A DNA stretch of 64,000 bases from Pontiellaceae bacterium B1224 (GCA_029432815.1 JAROBA010000008.1:1-64000), one strand, 5' to 3'; counted from the stretch's first letter, positions 16,356-26,063 are shown. Numbers and translations: made by a program. Notes: generated from the letters alone by a model not told the origin.

Positions 16356-19300
16356 ATGAAAAAAGCTGTGCTGTTGATAATGACAGGATTGATGGTTCTG
16401 GGGGCTCTGCCTGTTTTGGCGGTGGATTCCGATGTTCGGAAGATTCGGGTCGGAGTTTTTCAGGTGGAACCATTAAATTTTACCAATGAAAACGGGGTTG
16501 CTGACGGTTTTAATGCGGATTTACTGCGGGAGATTGCAAAGGAGCAACAGCATTGGGAACCCGAGTTTGTTCCGGTGAACTGGGCGGAGGGGCTGGCAGG
16601 CCTGCAAAGCGAGTCCATCGACCTGATGATGTCCGTAACCTATACGGCCGAACGGGCCGAGCTGATGGATTATTCTTCCGAAGCGGTGCTCGATGTCTGG
16701 GGGCAGGTATTTATCCGCCCCGATTCGGGAATTGAAAGTGTCATCGATCTGGAGGGGCGTCGTGTTGGCGTTATGAAAGCGGATGTGCATGGGAAGAATT
16801 TCATTAAGCTGACCGATGCGTTCGGGATTAGCTGCACGCTGGTGGAGGAGCTTTCGCATGAAGCTCTCTTTGAAGCCGTTGAGCGTGGCAGCATTGATGC
16901 GGCCGTCGCACCGAACCATTTCGGATTGCGCCATGCAAAATGGCATCATCTCATTGGAACGGCGGTCCAGTTTTCGCCGGCCCCGATCTATTTCGCGGCG
17001 AAAAAGGGGCTTCAGTCTGATGTACTGTCAGATATTGATGAGGTTCTTTCCGAGTGGAAAAGTGATGAGCACTCTTATTACTACCGCCGTTTTAATTATT
17101 GGTTTGGCAGCGATGCGCACTGGGGACAAACTATTCCGCGCTGGCTGATATTTACCATTATTGGTTCGGCGGTATTGACCCCGTTCTTCCTGATTCTGAT
17201 CGGCTTATTCAAACGGGAGGTCAGGCTGCGAACGCGGGAACTCAGTGCCAGCGAAGAGCGTTATCGTTTGATTGTTGAGAACCAGACCGACCTGGTCGTT
17301 AAAGTACATCCTGATGGCAGGTTTCTTTATGTGAGTCCGACCTATTGTGATGTCTTCGGGAAAACGGAGGCCGAGTTGCTGGAAAATGCTTTTCTGCCGT
17401 TGGTGCATGATGATGATCGGCATTCGACCGAGGTTGAATTTAATAAAATCTTTGAACCGCCGCACGAGGCTTATATGGAACAGCGGGCGATGACTGTTCG
17501 GGGCTGGCGATGGTTTTCCTGGCAGGATTCCGCCATTCTGGATGAGTCGGGAAAGGTGAAGGAAATTATCGGTATTGGCCGCGACATTACCGACCGAAAG
17601 AAAGCAGAGGAGGATTATAACAAAACCACGGAACGTCTGCATCTGGCGGTGCAGGCCGGGAAGGTGGGGGTCTGGGAATACGATTTCGAACAGGATAATC
17701 TGATCTGGGATGATCAGATGTTTGCCCTTTTCGAAGTTGATAAGAGCACGTTTGACGGGAAATTCCACTCGTGGAGGCACTCGGTGCATCCGGAAGATCT
17801 GGAATCAGCTGAGGGTAAGTTTCGTAAGGCGGTGGAAAAGGGCAAAACCTTTGAAACAGAGTTCCGTGTTGTCTGTCGCGGGAAACAGATCAAGTATGTC
17901 CGTGCGCTGGCCGAGGTGGTGCGGGATGATGAGGGTAAGCCGGTTCGGGTGATTGGGATTAACTGGGATGTCTCGAAACATCGGCAGATGGTATCGGCAT
18001 TAATGGCGAGTGAGCAGGATTACCGCCAGCTGTTTGATAATATGACAACGGGTTTCCTGCAGCTGGAAGTGCTGAAGGGTGCAGCGGGTAAACCGAATAA
18101 ATACCGTGTGGTTCAGATTAATGATGCCGGTTGTACAATGGCTCGGATGAAACGGGCTGACCTGGTCGGCAGCACACTGGATGAAATCTTTGATCCCTTT
18201 GAGGATTATTGGGAGGATGTTCTTGGAAAGGTGGCGCTCACCGGGAGGGCGTCTTCGTATGAAAACCGGTTGGAAGCACTGGGACTGGTTCTGTCAACAT
18301 GGATTTTTGTTCCGCGGCCGGGATATCTGGCGGTCGTGGTATCGGATAATACGGCCCGCCGTACTGCGGAAGATGCTGTGCTTCGGGCGCAGCAGCAGTT
18401 GGAACATATTCTCGATAATACAAAGGATGTAATCTGGCAGGTTGATTTGCAGGGGAATTACATTTATGCGAATTCTTCTGCTGAGGGACTGACCGGCTAT
18501 AAGTTGAGCCAGATTCTGAAAATGAATCTGCTCGAGCTGATTCTCCCTGAATTCCATGATATGGTAAAGCGGCGCCTGGCCAATCGGATTGCCGGGCGTT
18601 CAAGTCATGGCGACTTTTCCTTCATGATCCGCTGCGCCGACGGCACTTTGAAGTGGCTTGAACTTGCGACGAACGAGGTGTTAGGAGCCGATGGGAAGCT
18701 GGAGGCCATCCAGGGGGTTGCGCGCGATATTACTATTCGCAAAGCCGCTGAGAGGGAGCTGGAAGAGTCGCGCCGTTTCCTGCGGGCGATTCTTGATATG
18801 ATTCCAGTCAGTGTTTTTTGGAAAGATCTTGAGCTGAATTATCTGGGAGCGAATCGAACCTTTTTAGATACACATGGCTTCAGAGAAACGGATGAAATTA
18901 TCGGGAAGAATGACCTCAGCATTAATAGTGAAGTGGATTTGGCGGAAGGATATATGCAAGTTGACCGTGCTGTGATTTCTTCCGGCGAAGCGCAGTTAAA
19001 CTTTGAGGAAAACCTGATGAGTGTGGATGGAAATTACCGCACGCTGCTTACGAGTAAGATGCCTTTGCGGAATGCCGAAAATCATATTGTCGGGGTGCTT
19101 GGGGCTTATGTGGATGTTACCGAAAGGAAAGCAGCAGAACAGGAGCTGGAGGATTCAAGGATTTTTCTGCGCAGTATTATTGACACGATGCCCTCGCGGG
19201 TGTTCTGGAAAGATCGCGATTCCAGATATCTGGGCTGCAACCTGGCATTTGCAAAAGATACAGGATTTGGCAGTCCGGAGGATCTGGTTGGTAAGACGGA

Positions 19301-21032
19301 TTATGATTTCGGTTGGTCTGCGACAGAGGCCGATTTATATCGGGATGATGACCGCAGTATTATGGAATCAGGTATTGAACGGATCAATTTTGAAGAGCCG
19401 CAAACCCGATCAGATGGTACGAAATTCTGGTTGAGCACTAGTAAGTTGCCCATGCGCGATTCTTCAGGAAAGGTGATTGGAATTTTAGGTGCTTACCAGG
19501 ATGTTACGGCCCGAAAGGAATTGGAAGAGGAACGGGGCCGGTTGTCAGTCGCAATCAACCAGTCGGCCGAAGCCATTGTTGTGATGGATTTGAAAGGATT
19601 TATTCAGTATGTGAACCCGGCCTTCGAAACGGTGACCGGATATACCCAACAAGAGGCGATAGGTGCAAACCTGGCAATCATTAAGAGCGGCCGGCACGAA
19701 GAACAGTTTTATACCAATATCTGGCGTACCTTGGAGGCCGGTGCTTCATGGAACGGCCGGATTATCAATCGGCATAAAGATGGAAGCTATTATACGGTCG
19801 AATCGGCCTTGTCGCCGGTCAAAGATTCACAGGATCAGGTGGTGAATTACGTTGTGGCCATCCGCGATGTGAGCCAGCAGGTTGAGTTGGAGGAGCACAT
19901 TCGACAGGCACAGAAAATGGATGCAGTCGGGCGTTTGGCCGGAGGGGTGGCGCACGATTTTAATAATATCCTTCAATCCATTCTCGGCTTCAGCGGTATT
20001 TTGTTAAGTGAGATGGATAAGGGAACATCGCAATATGACGATGTTGCTGAAATTCGCAAAGCCGCACGGCGGGCCGGGGATCTGACCCGTCAGTTGCTGA
20101 CGCTCAGCCGAAAGCATAATGTCGATTATGCGGTGCAGGATCTGAATGCAATCATCCGCAGCAATGAAAAAATGATGAGGCGGTTGATTGGTGAACGGAT
20201 TGAATTTGTCTTTGAGCTCAGTGATGACCTGAAACCGGTTCGTGCTGATTTCAGCCAGATTGAACAGATTATGCTCAACCTATTTATCAATGCCCGTGAT
20301 GCTATGCCGCAGGGGGGGCAGTTGCTGGTTAAAACCTCTAATGTTACAGGAAGTGAAGCAGACGGGGTCTTTGATAAGGGATTAGGTCAAATATGCCTGG
20401 AGGTTTCTGATACCGGTTGCGGGATTCGGGATGACGTGCGGGATCATCTTTTTGAGCCTTTCTTTACCACCAAACAGGTGGGCGAGGGAACCGGTCTGGG
20501 GCTCTCAGTGGTCTATGGAATTGTCCAACAGCATGGCGGCCATATTGAAGTCAGCAGTCATGTTGGCGAAGGGGCTGTGTTTAAGGTATTTCTTCCGGTA
20601 TGCGATCTCATGGAAATGAGCTCTCCTGAAGAAGAGCTCAGTCTGGTTGCCGACCTTTCGCTCGAAGGACATGGTGAGGCGGTACTGGTGGTTGAAGATG
20701 ATACGGTTCTCAGGGATCTTACAAATAGAATGCTGCGTGATGCCGGTTATGCGGTTACTGCAGTTGCGAATGTTAAAGAGGCAAATGCTGCGATGAAGAA
20801 TACGGTATTCAGCCTGTTGTTGGTGGATATGGTGTTGCCGGATGGCAGCGGGTTGGAGCTGGTCAATTCAGCCCGATCGGCTGGCGGCGAATTTGCGGTC
20901 CTGCTCTGCAGTGGGTATCCACAAGAATTTGAAGTTCATGAGGCGATGAATATCAACGGGTTCCGATATCTGGAAAAGCCAATCGGCAGTATGCAACTGT
21001 TGCAAAGCGTTCGGGAAATGCTTGATGAATAG
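16356..21032 (+). CDS. Hybrid sensor histidine kinase with SBP domain and seven PAS domains
   Basis: 1558 residues. Signal peptide (1-23), then a type 3 solute-binding domain (about 28-255, IRVGVFQVEPLNFTNENGVA), a membrane helix (about 263-286) and seven PAS-like units starting near 298, 425, 550, 675, 805, 930 and 1055. Next come HisKA with phospho-His1200 in GRLAGGVAHDFNN, HATPase_c (NARDAMP, DTGCGI, GEGTGLGLSVVYGI) and a REC domain with phospho-Asp1491 (LLVDMVLPDGSG). The periplasmic part should bind a small polar ligand such as an amino acid. The next gene is a stand-alone receiver, so a phosphorelay is likely. Confidence 0.92.
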   Translation: MKKAVLLIMTGLMVLGALPVLAVDSDVRKIRVGVFQVEPLNFTNENGVADGFNADLLREIAKEQQHWEPEFVPVNWAEGLAGLQSESIDLMMSVTYTAERAELMDYSSEAVLDVWGQVFIRPDSGIESVIDLEGRRVGVMKADVHGKNFIKLTDAFGISCTLVEELSHEALFEAVERGSIDAAVAPNHFGLRHAKWHHLIGTAVQFSPAPIYFAAKKGLQSDVLSDIDEVLSEWKSDEHSYYYRRFNYWFGSDAHWGQTIPRWLIFTIIGSAVLTPFFLILIGLFKREVRLRTRELSASEERYRLIVENQTDLVVKVHPDGRFLYVSPTYCDVFGKTEAELLENAFLPLVHDDDRHSTEVEFNKIFEPPHEAYMEQRAMTVRGWRWFSWQDSAILDESGKVKEIIGIGRDITDRKKAEEDYNKTTERLHLAVQAGKVGVWEYDFEQDNLIWDDQMFALFEVDKSTFDGKFHSWRHSVHPEDLESAEGKFRKAVEKGKTFETEFRVVCRGKQIKYVRALAEVVRDDEGKPVRVIGINWDVSKHRQMVSALMASEQDYRQLFDNMTTGFLQLEVLKGAAGKPNKYRVVQINDAGCTMARMKRADLVGSTLDEIFDPFEDYWEDVLGKVALTGRASSYENRLEALGLVLSTWIFVPRPGYLAVVVSDNTARRTAEDAVLRAQQQLEHILDNTKDVIWQVDLQGNYIYANSSAEGLTGYKLSQILKMNLLELILPEFHDMVKRRLANRIAGRSSHGDFSFMIRCADGTLKWLELATNEVLGADGKLEAIQGVARDITIRKAAERELEESRRFLRAILDMIPVSVFWKDLELNYLGANRTFLDTHGFRETDEIIGKNDLSINSEVDLAEGYMQVDRAVISSGEAQLNFEENLMSVDGNYRTLLTSKMPLRNAENHIVGVLGAYVDVTERKAAEQELEDSRIFLRSIIDTMPSRVFWKDRDSRYLGCNLAFAKDTGFGSPEDLVGKTDYDFGWSATEADLYRDDDRSIMESGIERINFEEPQTRSDGTKFWLSTSKLPMRDSSGKVIGILGAYQDVTARKELEEERGRLSVAINQSAEAIVVMDLKGFIQYVNPAFETVTGYTQQEAIGANLAIIKSGRHEEQFYTNIWRTLEAGASWNGRIINRHKDGSYYTVESALSPVKDSQDQVVNYVVAIRDVSQQVELEEHIRQAQKMDAVGRLAGGVAHDFNNILQSILGFSGILLSEMDKGTSQYDDVAEIRKAARRAGDLTRQLLTLSRKHNVDYAVQDLNAIIRSNEKMMRRLIGERIEFVFELSDDLKPVRADFSQIEQIMLNLFINARDAMPQGGQLLVKTSNVTGSEADGVFDKGLGQICLEVSDTGCGIRDDVRDHLFEPFFTTKQVGEGTGLGLSVVYGIVQQHGGHIEVSSHVGEGAVFKVFLPVCDLMEMSSPEEELSLVADLSLEGHGEAVLVVEDDTVLRDLTNRMLRDAGYAVTAVANVKEANAAMKNTVFSLLLVDMVLPDGSGLELVNSARSAGGEFAVLLCSGYPQEFEVHEAMNINGFRYLEKPIGSMQLLQSVREMLDE

Positions 21033-21078
21033 CGCACGGTGTAGTTTCCTTTGAAATGAGTAATTTGAGGAGTGGAAA

Positions 21079-21447
21079 ATGGTTCGAATCTTAATCATAG
21101 ATGACGATGAAACAATCCGGAGTGTCTTTCAGCGGTTTTTAACCGGTAAAGGCTATCAGGTGGATGTTGCCGCAGATGGGCGCCAGGGGTTGCGGCTATT
21201 GGAAGATGAATCGGTGGACCTGGTTATCACAGATATTATGATGCCGGAAACCGATGGACTTGAGGTGGTGATGGCAATTCAGGGTAAAGAGGCGAACATT
21301 CCGGTTATTGCCATTTCTGGAGGCATGCACGCAATGCCAATGGATTTTCTCCCAATGGCTAAAAAATTCGGTGCCAAATCGGTGCTGTATAAGCCGGTTG
21401 AACTCGATGATCTGCTGATCGCGGTTGAGGCCGCGATCAACGAATAA
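21079..21447 (+). CDS. Single-domain response regulator (CheY-like)
   Basis: 122 residues, receiver domain only. It has the acidic pocket IIDDDE (D8-D10), phospho-acceptor Asp52 in VITDIMMPETDG, a Ser/Thr switch position in VIAISGG and the conserved Lys in LYKPVE. There is no output domain, so it probably passes phosphate on or binds a partner. It lies 46 bases downstream of the hybrid kinase with its own GAGGAG ribosome site. Confidence 0.93.
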   Translation: MVRILIIDDDETIRSVFQRFLTGKGYQVDVAADGRQGLRLLEDESVDLVITDIMMPETDGLEVVMAIQGKEANIPVIAISGGMHAMPMDFLPMAKKFGAKSVLYKPVELDDLLIAVEAAINE

Positions 21448-21488
21448 GCTCGCCCGTAAACAGCTTTGACACTATCCAGAGATTTGAG

Positions 21489-21526
21489 CCCCTCAGAAGC
21501 AGAACTTAACGCCTGTTCTTGAGGGG
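21489..21526. repeat. Inverted repeat between response regulator and uxuA
   Basis: CCCCTCA (21489-21495) pairs with TGAGGGG (21520-21526), with an inner GAAC/GTTC pairing. The convergent genes at both sides make a shared terminator plausible, but no T-run directly follows on either strand. Confidence 0.5.
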
Positions 21527-21540
21527 ACGGGATAAAAAAC

Positions 21541-23019
21541 TTAATTCAGCCGTGCGATCACGCCTTGTTCTCCGTAGACAAACGGAACCTTGATGAATGC
21601 AATTTTTTTGCTGATCTTCTTCGCTTCAGCTTTCTGTGCCGCTTTAATGGCCTCATCTTTCAGCGAAAGATCTCCGTTTGAGGCCTTAATGGCAGCTGTT
21701 ACCGCTTTATTGCGGGTGGTTTTAATAATCTCGGCCATTTCAAAAAGTCCAAGCAGGAGCTGGGCACCGTAGCCGCGGCCGATCACATCGTAGCCCGGGC
21801 GACCGAAACCGTGGTCGGATGCCGGTGCATGATCCGGGCGGAAAACGCCCTGCCAACCAAGATCCACCAATGTATGTACCACTTTGGCTAGCTCTTCGCG
21901 ATGTTCGGCGTGGTGGCCTTCCCGAAAATTTTTCCCATCCGTTTCGATAGGGCGCAAATGGATGTGCGGGAAAATTTCTTCCGTGTTCATCCCTTTCAGG
22001 GCCCCGTATTCTGCAATTTCACGAATCACCTTGGTGATATCCCGGTTCGATTCATTGGCCATCAGCGAGCCGATGCACATATTCACTCCGCATCCGTGGT
22101 CGAGCAGGAATTTATAGCCGGCTGACCCGCCGACGGCCCGCGGGGTTCCAAGGAATGGAGAAAAGGCCGGATCATCTGCATGGCAGCAGAGCCGCACGCC
22201 GGCCGCATGGGCAACCGGAACCACGGCATCGAGGAAATAGGCAATGTGCTCCTGCAGCACCTCAACCGACATGCCTTCATATTTTGAAACCGCTGCACGG
22301 AAATCATCGAGCGTGAAGCCTTCCTGCGCCCCCGGCAGTCCGGCCGTGATCATGGCAATCAGTTCCTCCTGTCGTTCAGAGCTGTCAGCAAGATACGTTT
22401 CCCAATATTTGCGGGCTTCATCGACTTCTTTTGGAGTAAATGAGCCGTCCTCAATGTAACCCTGTTCAGAATCATGACGTTTGAGCAGGTAAATATCGAA
22501 AGCCGCAAAGGCGGAATGGATATATTTCAGTGTTTTGGAGCCATCGGGGAGCGAGGTCATGCTGGTACGGGTCCAGTCAGCAACCAGCATAAAGTTACCG
22601 ACCACATTTTTCACCCCGAAACGGCCGAGGTTTTGCAAACTGGTTTTGTAGCTCTCAATATGGGCTTCCCGGTTGGGGCTTCCATTTTTGATGTCTTCGG
22701 TAAAGACAAGACTTTCTGCCGTATCCCAGACGAGCCCGGTTCGTTCGGCATGGATGCTGTGCCATTGGTAAAGCTTCATCCCGCTGAGTTCGGTTGGGGC
22801 GTCGGCATGGGGCATAAATTCGACTTCGATTTTGCGTTGGGCGATCTCTGACTCGGTCCAGATTTCTCCGGCGGGAATATGATGCAGGGCCGTGACAATA
22901 TTGGTAACTCCCGGTGTTTGCTGAATATTACGTATAGAAACCTCATCTTCCGGCCCGAACCAGCGCATGCCGGCTCTAACGCGTTCGCGATTCCAGTTTT
23001 GGTTAAATATTTCACTCAT
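21541..23019 (-). CDS. uxuA: Mannonate dehydratase
   Basis: Converts D-mannonate to 2-keto-3-deoxygluconate in hexuronate catabolism. It has the UxuA features MRWFGPEDEVSIRNIQQTPGV, VVGNFMLVADWTRT, AGVRLCCHADDPAFSPFLG and the C-terminal GVFRPDHAPASDHGFGRPGY (family form is MRPDHGH, with metal-binding residues). At 492 residues it is about 100 longer than E. coli UxuA. About 65 extra residues form a Lys/Ala-rich C-terminal tail (from about 428), so this is a long variant. It is divergent from the kdgK operon, with 360 bases between. Confidence 0.9.
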   Translation of the reverse strand: MSEIFNQNWNRERVRAGMRWFGPEDEVSIRNIQQTPGVTNIVTALHHIPAGEIWTESEIAQRKIEVEFMPHADAPTELSGMKLYQWHSIHAERTGLVWDTAESLVFTEDIKNGSPNREAHIESYKTSLQNLGRFGVKNVVGNFMLVADWTRTSMTSLPDGSKTLKYIHSAFAAFDIYLLKRHDSEQGYIEDGSFTPKEVDEARKYWETYLADSSERQEELIAMITAGLPGAQEGFTLDDFRAAVSKYEGMSVEVLQEHIAYFLDAVVPVAHAAGVRLCCHADDPAFSPFLGTPRAVGGSAGYKFLLDHGCGVNMCIGSLMANESNRDITKVIREIAEYGALKGMNTEEIFPHIHLRPIETDGKNFREGHHAEHREELAKVVHTLVDLGWQGVFRPDHAPASDHGFGRPGYDVIGRGYGAQLLLGLFEMAEIIKTTRNKAVTAAIKASNGDLSLKDEAIKAAQKAEAKKISKKIAFIKVPFVYGEQGVIARLN

Positions 23020-23379
23020 AATTCCCCCCTGTGGATAAAGTTTAGCTTCGTGAGCGCAAATCCCTGTGAATACACTGTTTTCTGCGTTTAAATAGGTAAA
23101 TGAAAACTGATTTAGAGCGGTTGGTAATTCGGTGGCAATATCAGCAGATGGGGTTTAAAAATCAATAAATATCCTTGTAAAAAATATCATAAAGTCGTTT
23201 TCTCAAACCATTGAGGAGTAATTTTAGCGTTTTGCGGCCACCCTGTACTTACAGGCTTTGGAAAGCCTGTTAATAACCTGTGGATGGTGGTTGAACGTTG
23301 AATCTGAGGAGTCAGCACGCGGTAATGACGGAAAACCGGTGGCACGGCTCGTTTTTAGGGTAGATCAAGGAGAGAAACT
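23020..23379. promoter_or_regulatory. Divergent regulatory region uxuA / kdgK operon
   Basis: 360 bases without a gene, separating the starts of uxuA (minus) and kdgK (plus). It should hold both promoters. The middle is A+T-rich (about 23155-23230), but I cannot fix -10/-35 boxes. The clearest element is the 20-bp palindrome at 23251-23270. The kdgK ribosome site AAGGAGAG is at 23368-23375. Confidence 0.6.
23251..23270. promoter_or_regulatory. 20-bp palindrome, candidate operator
   Basis: ACAGGCTTTGGAAAGCCTGT is a perfect 9-2-9 inverted repeat in the uxuA-kdgK divergent region, about 110 bases before kdgK. No T-run follows, so it is unlike a terminator. Its size and symmetry fit a dimeric repressor (LacI or GntR type). 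No such regulator gene is in the window. Confidence 0.55.
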
Positions 23380-24453
23380 ATGACTGAAACCGCATCAAAA
23401 AAATATTCGTTGCTGGTCGCAACCAGTATGGGGGTCCGGCTGACACCTGTTGACTCACAGCCGTTTCACTGCAGCGACACCTTTAAAATGCAGGCCACTA
23501 GCGCAGAAAGTAATGTCGCCAGTGTTGCTTCGTATTTAGGGTTGCCGGTCAAGGTCCTGACCTCGTTTGTTAAGGGCAGTCCGGTTTCCCATTTCATCAA
23601 GGATAATCTTCGCAGTCGCCGGATGGATTTCGAAGGACCGGAGTTCGAACAGGAAGATCCCTGGGGCTATCGCCATCAAATTAATATGGCCGACAGCGGC
23701 TGGGGTTCACGCGGCCCGCGCGTTCAGAACGACCGTGCCGGCGAAGTTGGTCGTGAGCTCTGCGTTGATGACTTTGATCTGGAACGCATATTCGGGGAAG
23801 AGGGCGTCGAAATTGTGCACCTTTCCGGCCTGATTGCAGCGCTTTCTCCGAAAACCAGCCAGTTTTGTCTGGATATTGCCCGAATTGCCAAGGAAAACGG
23901 CTCGTTGGTTTCATTCGATCTCAACCACCGCGCCAGCTTCTGGAAAGGGCGCGAAGATGAGTTGGCTCAGGCGTTTGCAGAAATTGCCTCCCGATCGGAT
24001 ATCCTGATCGGCAACGAAGAGGATTTTCAACTCTGTCTTGGAATCCAGGGACCTGAAGCCGGCGGTGCCGGACTCGATGAAAAGATTGACGGCTTTAAAG
24101 CGATGATTGGTCGCGTTCAGGCGGCGTATCCCAACGCGAGCTACTTCGGCACCACGCTGCGAGAAGTGCTCTCGGCAAACAGCCATATGTGGGGAGCTCT
24201 CGTTACGGATGGAAAAGACTGGGAAGTCATTAAACCACGCGAAATCGGGGTTCTCGACCGTATCGGGGGTGGCGACGGTTTTGTGGGCGGTCTGTTGTAC
24301 GGTATTCTTAAGGGATGGGATGTGCAGAAATGCGCCCGTTTCGGTTGGGCCAGCGGCGCGCTTGCGGCAACGATGCTGACCGACTATGCTCAGCCCGCTG
24401 ATGAAGATCAGCTCTGGAGCATCTGGAGCGGAAACGCACGGGTGAAGAGATAG
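23380..24453 (+). CDS. kdgK: PfkB-family sugar kinase, probable 2-keto-3-deoxygluconate kinase
   Basis: 357 residues. The ribokinase fold is shown by the N-terminal substrate region, SFDLNHRASFW, ILIGNEEDFQLCLG, and the catalytic/anion-hole motif DRIGGGDGFVGGLLYGIL (GAGD variant, with catalytic Asp in GGD). The product would be KDG-6-phosphate for the Entner-Doudoroff aldolase. The KDG substrate is inferred from uxuA, which makes KDG, diverging next door, and uxaC downstream. Related kinases for other sugars cannot be excluded. Confidence 0.85.
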   Translation: MTETASKKYSLLVATSMGVRLTPVDSQPFHCSDTFKMQATSAESNVASVASYLGLPVKVLTSFVKGSPVSHFIKDNLRSRRMDFEGPEFEQEDPWGYRHQINMADSGWGSRGPRVQNDRAGEVGRELCVDDFDLERIFGEEGVEIVHLSGLIAALSPKTSQFCLDIARIAKENGSLVSFDLNHRASFWKGREDELAQAFAEIASRSDILIGNEEDFQLCLGIQGPEAGGAGLDEKIDGFKAMIGRVQAAYPNASYFGTTLREVLSANSHMWGALVTDGKDWEVIKPREIGVLDRIGGGDGFVGGLLYGILKGWDVQKCARFGWASGALAATMLTDYAQPADEDQLWSIWSGNARVKR

Positions 24454-24460
24454 AAAAAAT

Positions 24461-24559
24461 GGATTAATGGAGTACTGGATTGGTGGATGAATGGTTTGAT
24501 GGACTTCGTAATGAAAGAAAACTTTCCAATCATCCAGAAATCCAATACTCCAACATTCC
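24461..24559. repeat. Long imperfect intergenic hairpin between kdgK and gnd1
   Basis: Arms 24461-24494 and 24526-24559 are complementary at 27 of 34 positions, with a 31-base loop. Each arm is built from GGAnTnnTGG-like words. It nearly fills the 128-base gap and ends just ahead of the gnd1 ribosome site ACGGAG. It could be an mRNA structure setting the kdgK/gnd1 ratio, or an inactive mobile hairpin. Confidence 0.75.
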
Positions 24560-24581
24560 CTAACAAAACGGAGTTTTATAT

Positions 24582-26030
24582 ATGAAAGCAGATATTGGAT
24601 TAATTGGTTTGGCAGTCATGGGCGAAAACCTCGTCCTGAACATGGAAAGCAAAGGCTTCAATGTTGCGGTTTTCAACCGTACGGTCGAAAAAGTGGATAA
24701 GTTTGTATCCGGTCGCGGTGCCGGTAAAAACTTTGTCGCCTGTCACAGCATCGAAGAGTTCTGCGCCAGCCTGGAGCGTCCGCGCAAAGTGATGATGCTT
24801 GTGAAAGCCGGCGATGCGGTTGATTCCTTTATCGACAAGGTCATCCCGTACTTGGAAGAGGGCGACATTATTATCGATGGAGGAAACAGCCACTATCCCG
24901 ATACCATCCGCCGCACCGAATATGTGGAAAGCAAAGGCCTGCTCTATATCGGCACCGGCGTTTCCGGCGGTGAAGAAGGCGCGCTGCTCGGCCCGTCCAT
25001 CATGCCGGGCGGATCACCTGCCGCATGGGATGCTGTGAAACCGATCTTTCAGAAAATTTCCGCTCACACCGAAGCGGGCGAGCCCTGCTGCGAATGGGTG
25101 GGTTCGGATGGCGCAGGCCATTTTGTGAAAATGGTGCATAACGGCATTGAATACGGCGACATGCAGATGATCTGCGAAACCTATCAGATGATGAAAGAAG
25201 GCATGGGCCTCTCCAATGAAGAGATGCACGACGTATTTGAGAATTGGAACAAATCCGAGCTCGATTCCTACCTCATCGAAATCACGCGCGACATTCTCGG
25301 CCACAAAGATGAAAATGGCGATGCAGTCATCGATCAGATTCTCGATACGGCCGGCCAGAAGGGCACCGGAAAATGGACCGCTGTTTCGGCCCTTGATTTC
25401 GGACAACCGCTTACGCTGATCGGCGAAGCCGTTTTTGCTCGTTGTCTTTCTGCATTGAAGGATGAACGCGTTGAAGCGTCCAAAGTACTATCCGGACCGA
25501 AGGTCTTCTTTGATGGAGATAAAGCCGCACTGGTTGATGATCTGAAGCAGGCACTGTATGCCTCGAAAATTGTTTCCTATGCACAGGGCTACCAACTCAT
25601 GCGTGCTGCGGCCGAAGAATACGGCTGGAAACTGAAGAACGGCGAAATTGCCCTGATGTGGCGTGGCGGGTGTATCATCCGTTCGGCCTTCCTCGGCAAC
25701 ATTAAAGAAGCATTCGACACCAATCCCGATCTGGTTAATCTGTTGCTTGATCCGTTCTTCAAGGATGCGGTCGAGAATGCACAGGCGGCATGGCGCCGGG
25801 TCATCATAAAATCCGTTGAATTCGGAATTCCAATGCCGGCTATCAGTGCAGCATTGGCGTATTTCGATGGGTATCGTTCGGCTCGTCTTCCGGCAAACCT
25901 GCTGCAGGCACAGCGCGACTACTTCGGCGCGCACACCTACGAGCGTCTGGATAAACCGCGTGGCGAGTTCTTCCACACCAACTGGACCGGCCGTGGCGGC
26001 GACACCGCCGCCTCAACCTACATTGTTTAA
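24582..26030 (+). CDS. gnd: 6-phosphogluconate dehydrogenase, NADP-type
   Basis: 482 residues. Oxidative decarboxylation of 6-phosphogluconate to ribulose-5-phosphate. The Rossmann motif is GLAVMGENL (9-17). The segment FNRTVEK (31-37) matches the FNRSREK of E. coli Gnd that holds the NADP phosphate. The substrate segment GAGHFVKMVHNGIEYGDMQ with the catalytic Lys and His-Asn is intact, and the C-terminal YFGAHTYERLD reaches the neighbouring subunit. It is the first of two gnd copies flanking a LarA homologue. Start: ATG nine bases after GGAG. Confidence 0.95.
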   Translation: MKADIGLIGLAVMGENLVLNMESKGFNVAVFNRTVEKVDKFVSGRGAGKNFVACHSIEEFCASLERPRKVMMLVKAGDAVDSFIDKVIPYLEEGDIIIDGGNSHYPDTIRRTEYVESKGLLYIGTGVSGGEEGALLGPSIMPGGSPAAWDAVKPIFQKISAHTEAGEPCCEWVGSDGAGHFVKMVHNGIEYGDMQMICETYQMMKEGMGLSNEEMHDVFENWNKSELDSYLIEITRDILGHKDENGDAVIDQILDTAGQKGTGKWTAVSALDFGQPLTLIGEAVFARCLSALKDERVEASKVLSGPKVFFDGDKAALVDDLKQALYASKIVSYAQGYQLMRAAAEEYGWKLKNGEIALMWRGGCIIRSAFLGNIKEAFDTNPDLVNLLLDPFFKDAVENAQAAWRRVIIKSVEFGIPMPAISAALAYFDGYRSARLPANLLQAQRDYFGAHTYERLDKPRGEFFHTNWTGRGGDTAASTYIV

Positions 26031-26039
26031 ATTAAAGGG

Positions 26040-26063
26040 CGGGAAGGGTTCAACACCTTCCCG
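26040..26063. repeat. Perfect 8-bp hairpin between gnd1 and the larA-like gene
   Basis: CGGGAAGG (26040-26047) and CCTTCCCG (26056-26063) enclose an 8-base loop. It is in the 53-base gap before the strong AAGGAGG ribosome site of the next gene. It is followed by only a short T tract, so it is more likely an mRNA-stability or attenuation hairpin than a full terminator. Confidence 0.65.

Noticed and set aside
23340-23360. Sigma-54-like TGGCACG box before kdgK
   Set aside because: The -24-like half is present but the -12 TTGC half is missing at the required distance, so I do not call a promoter.
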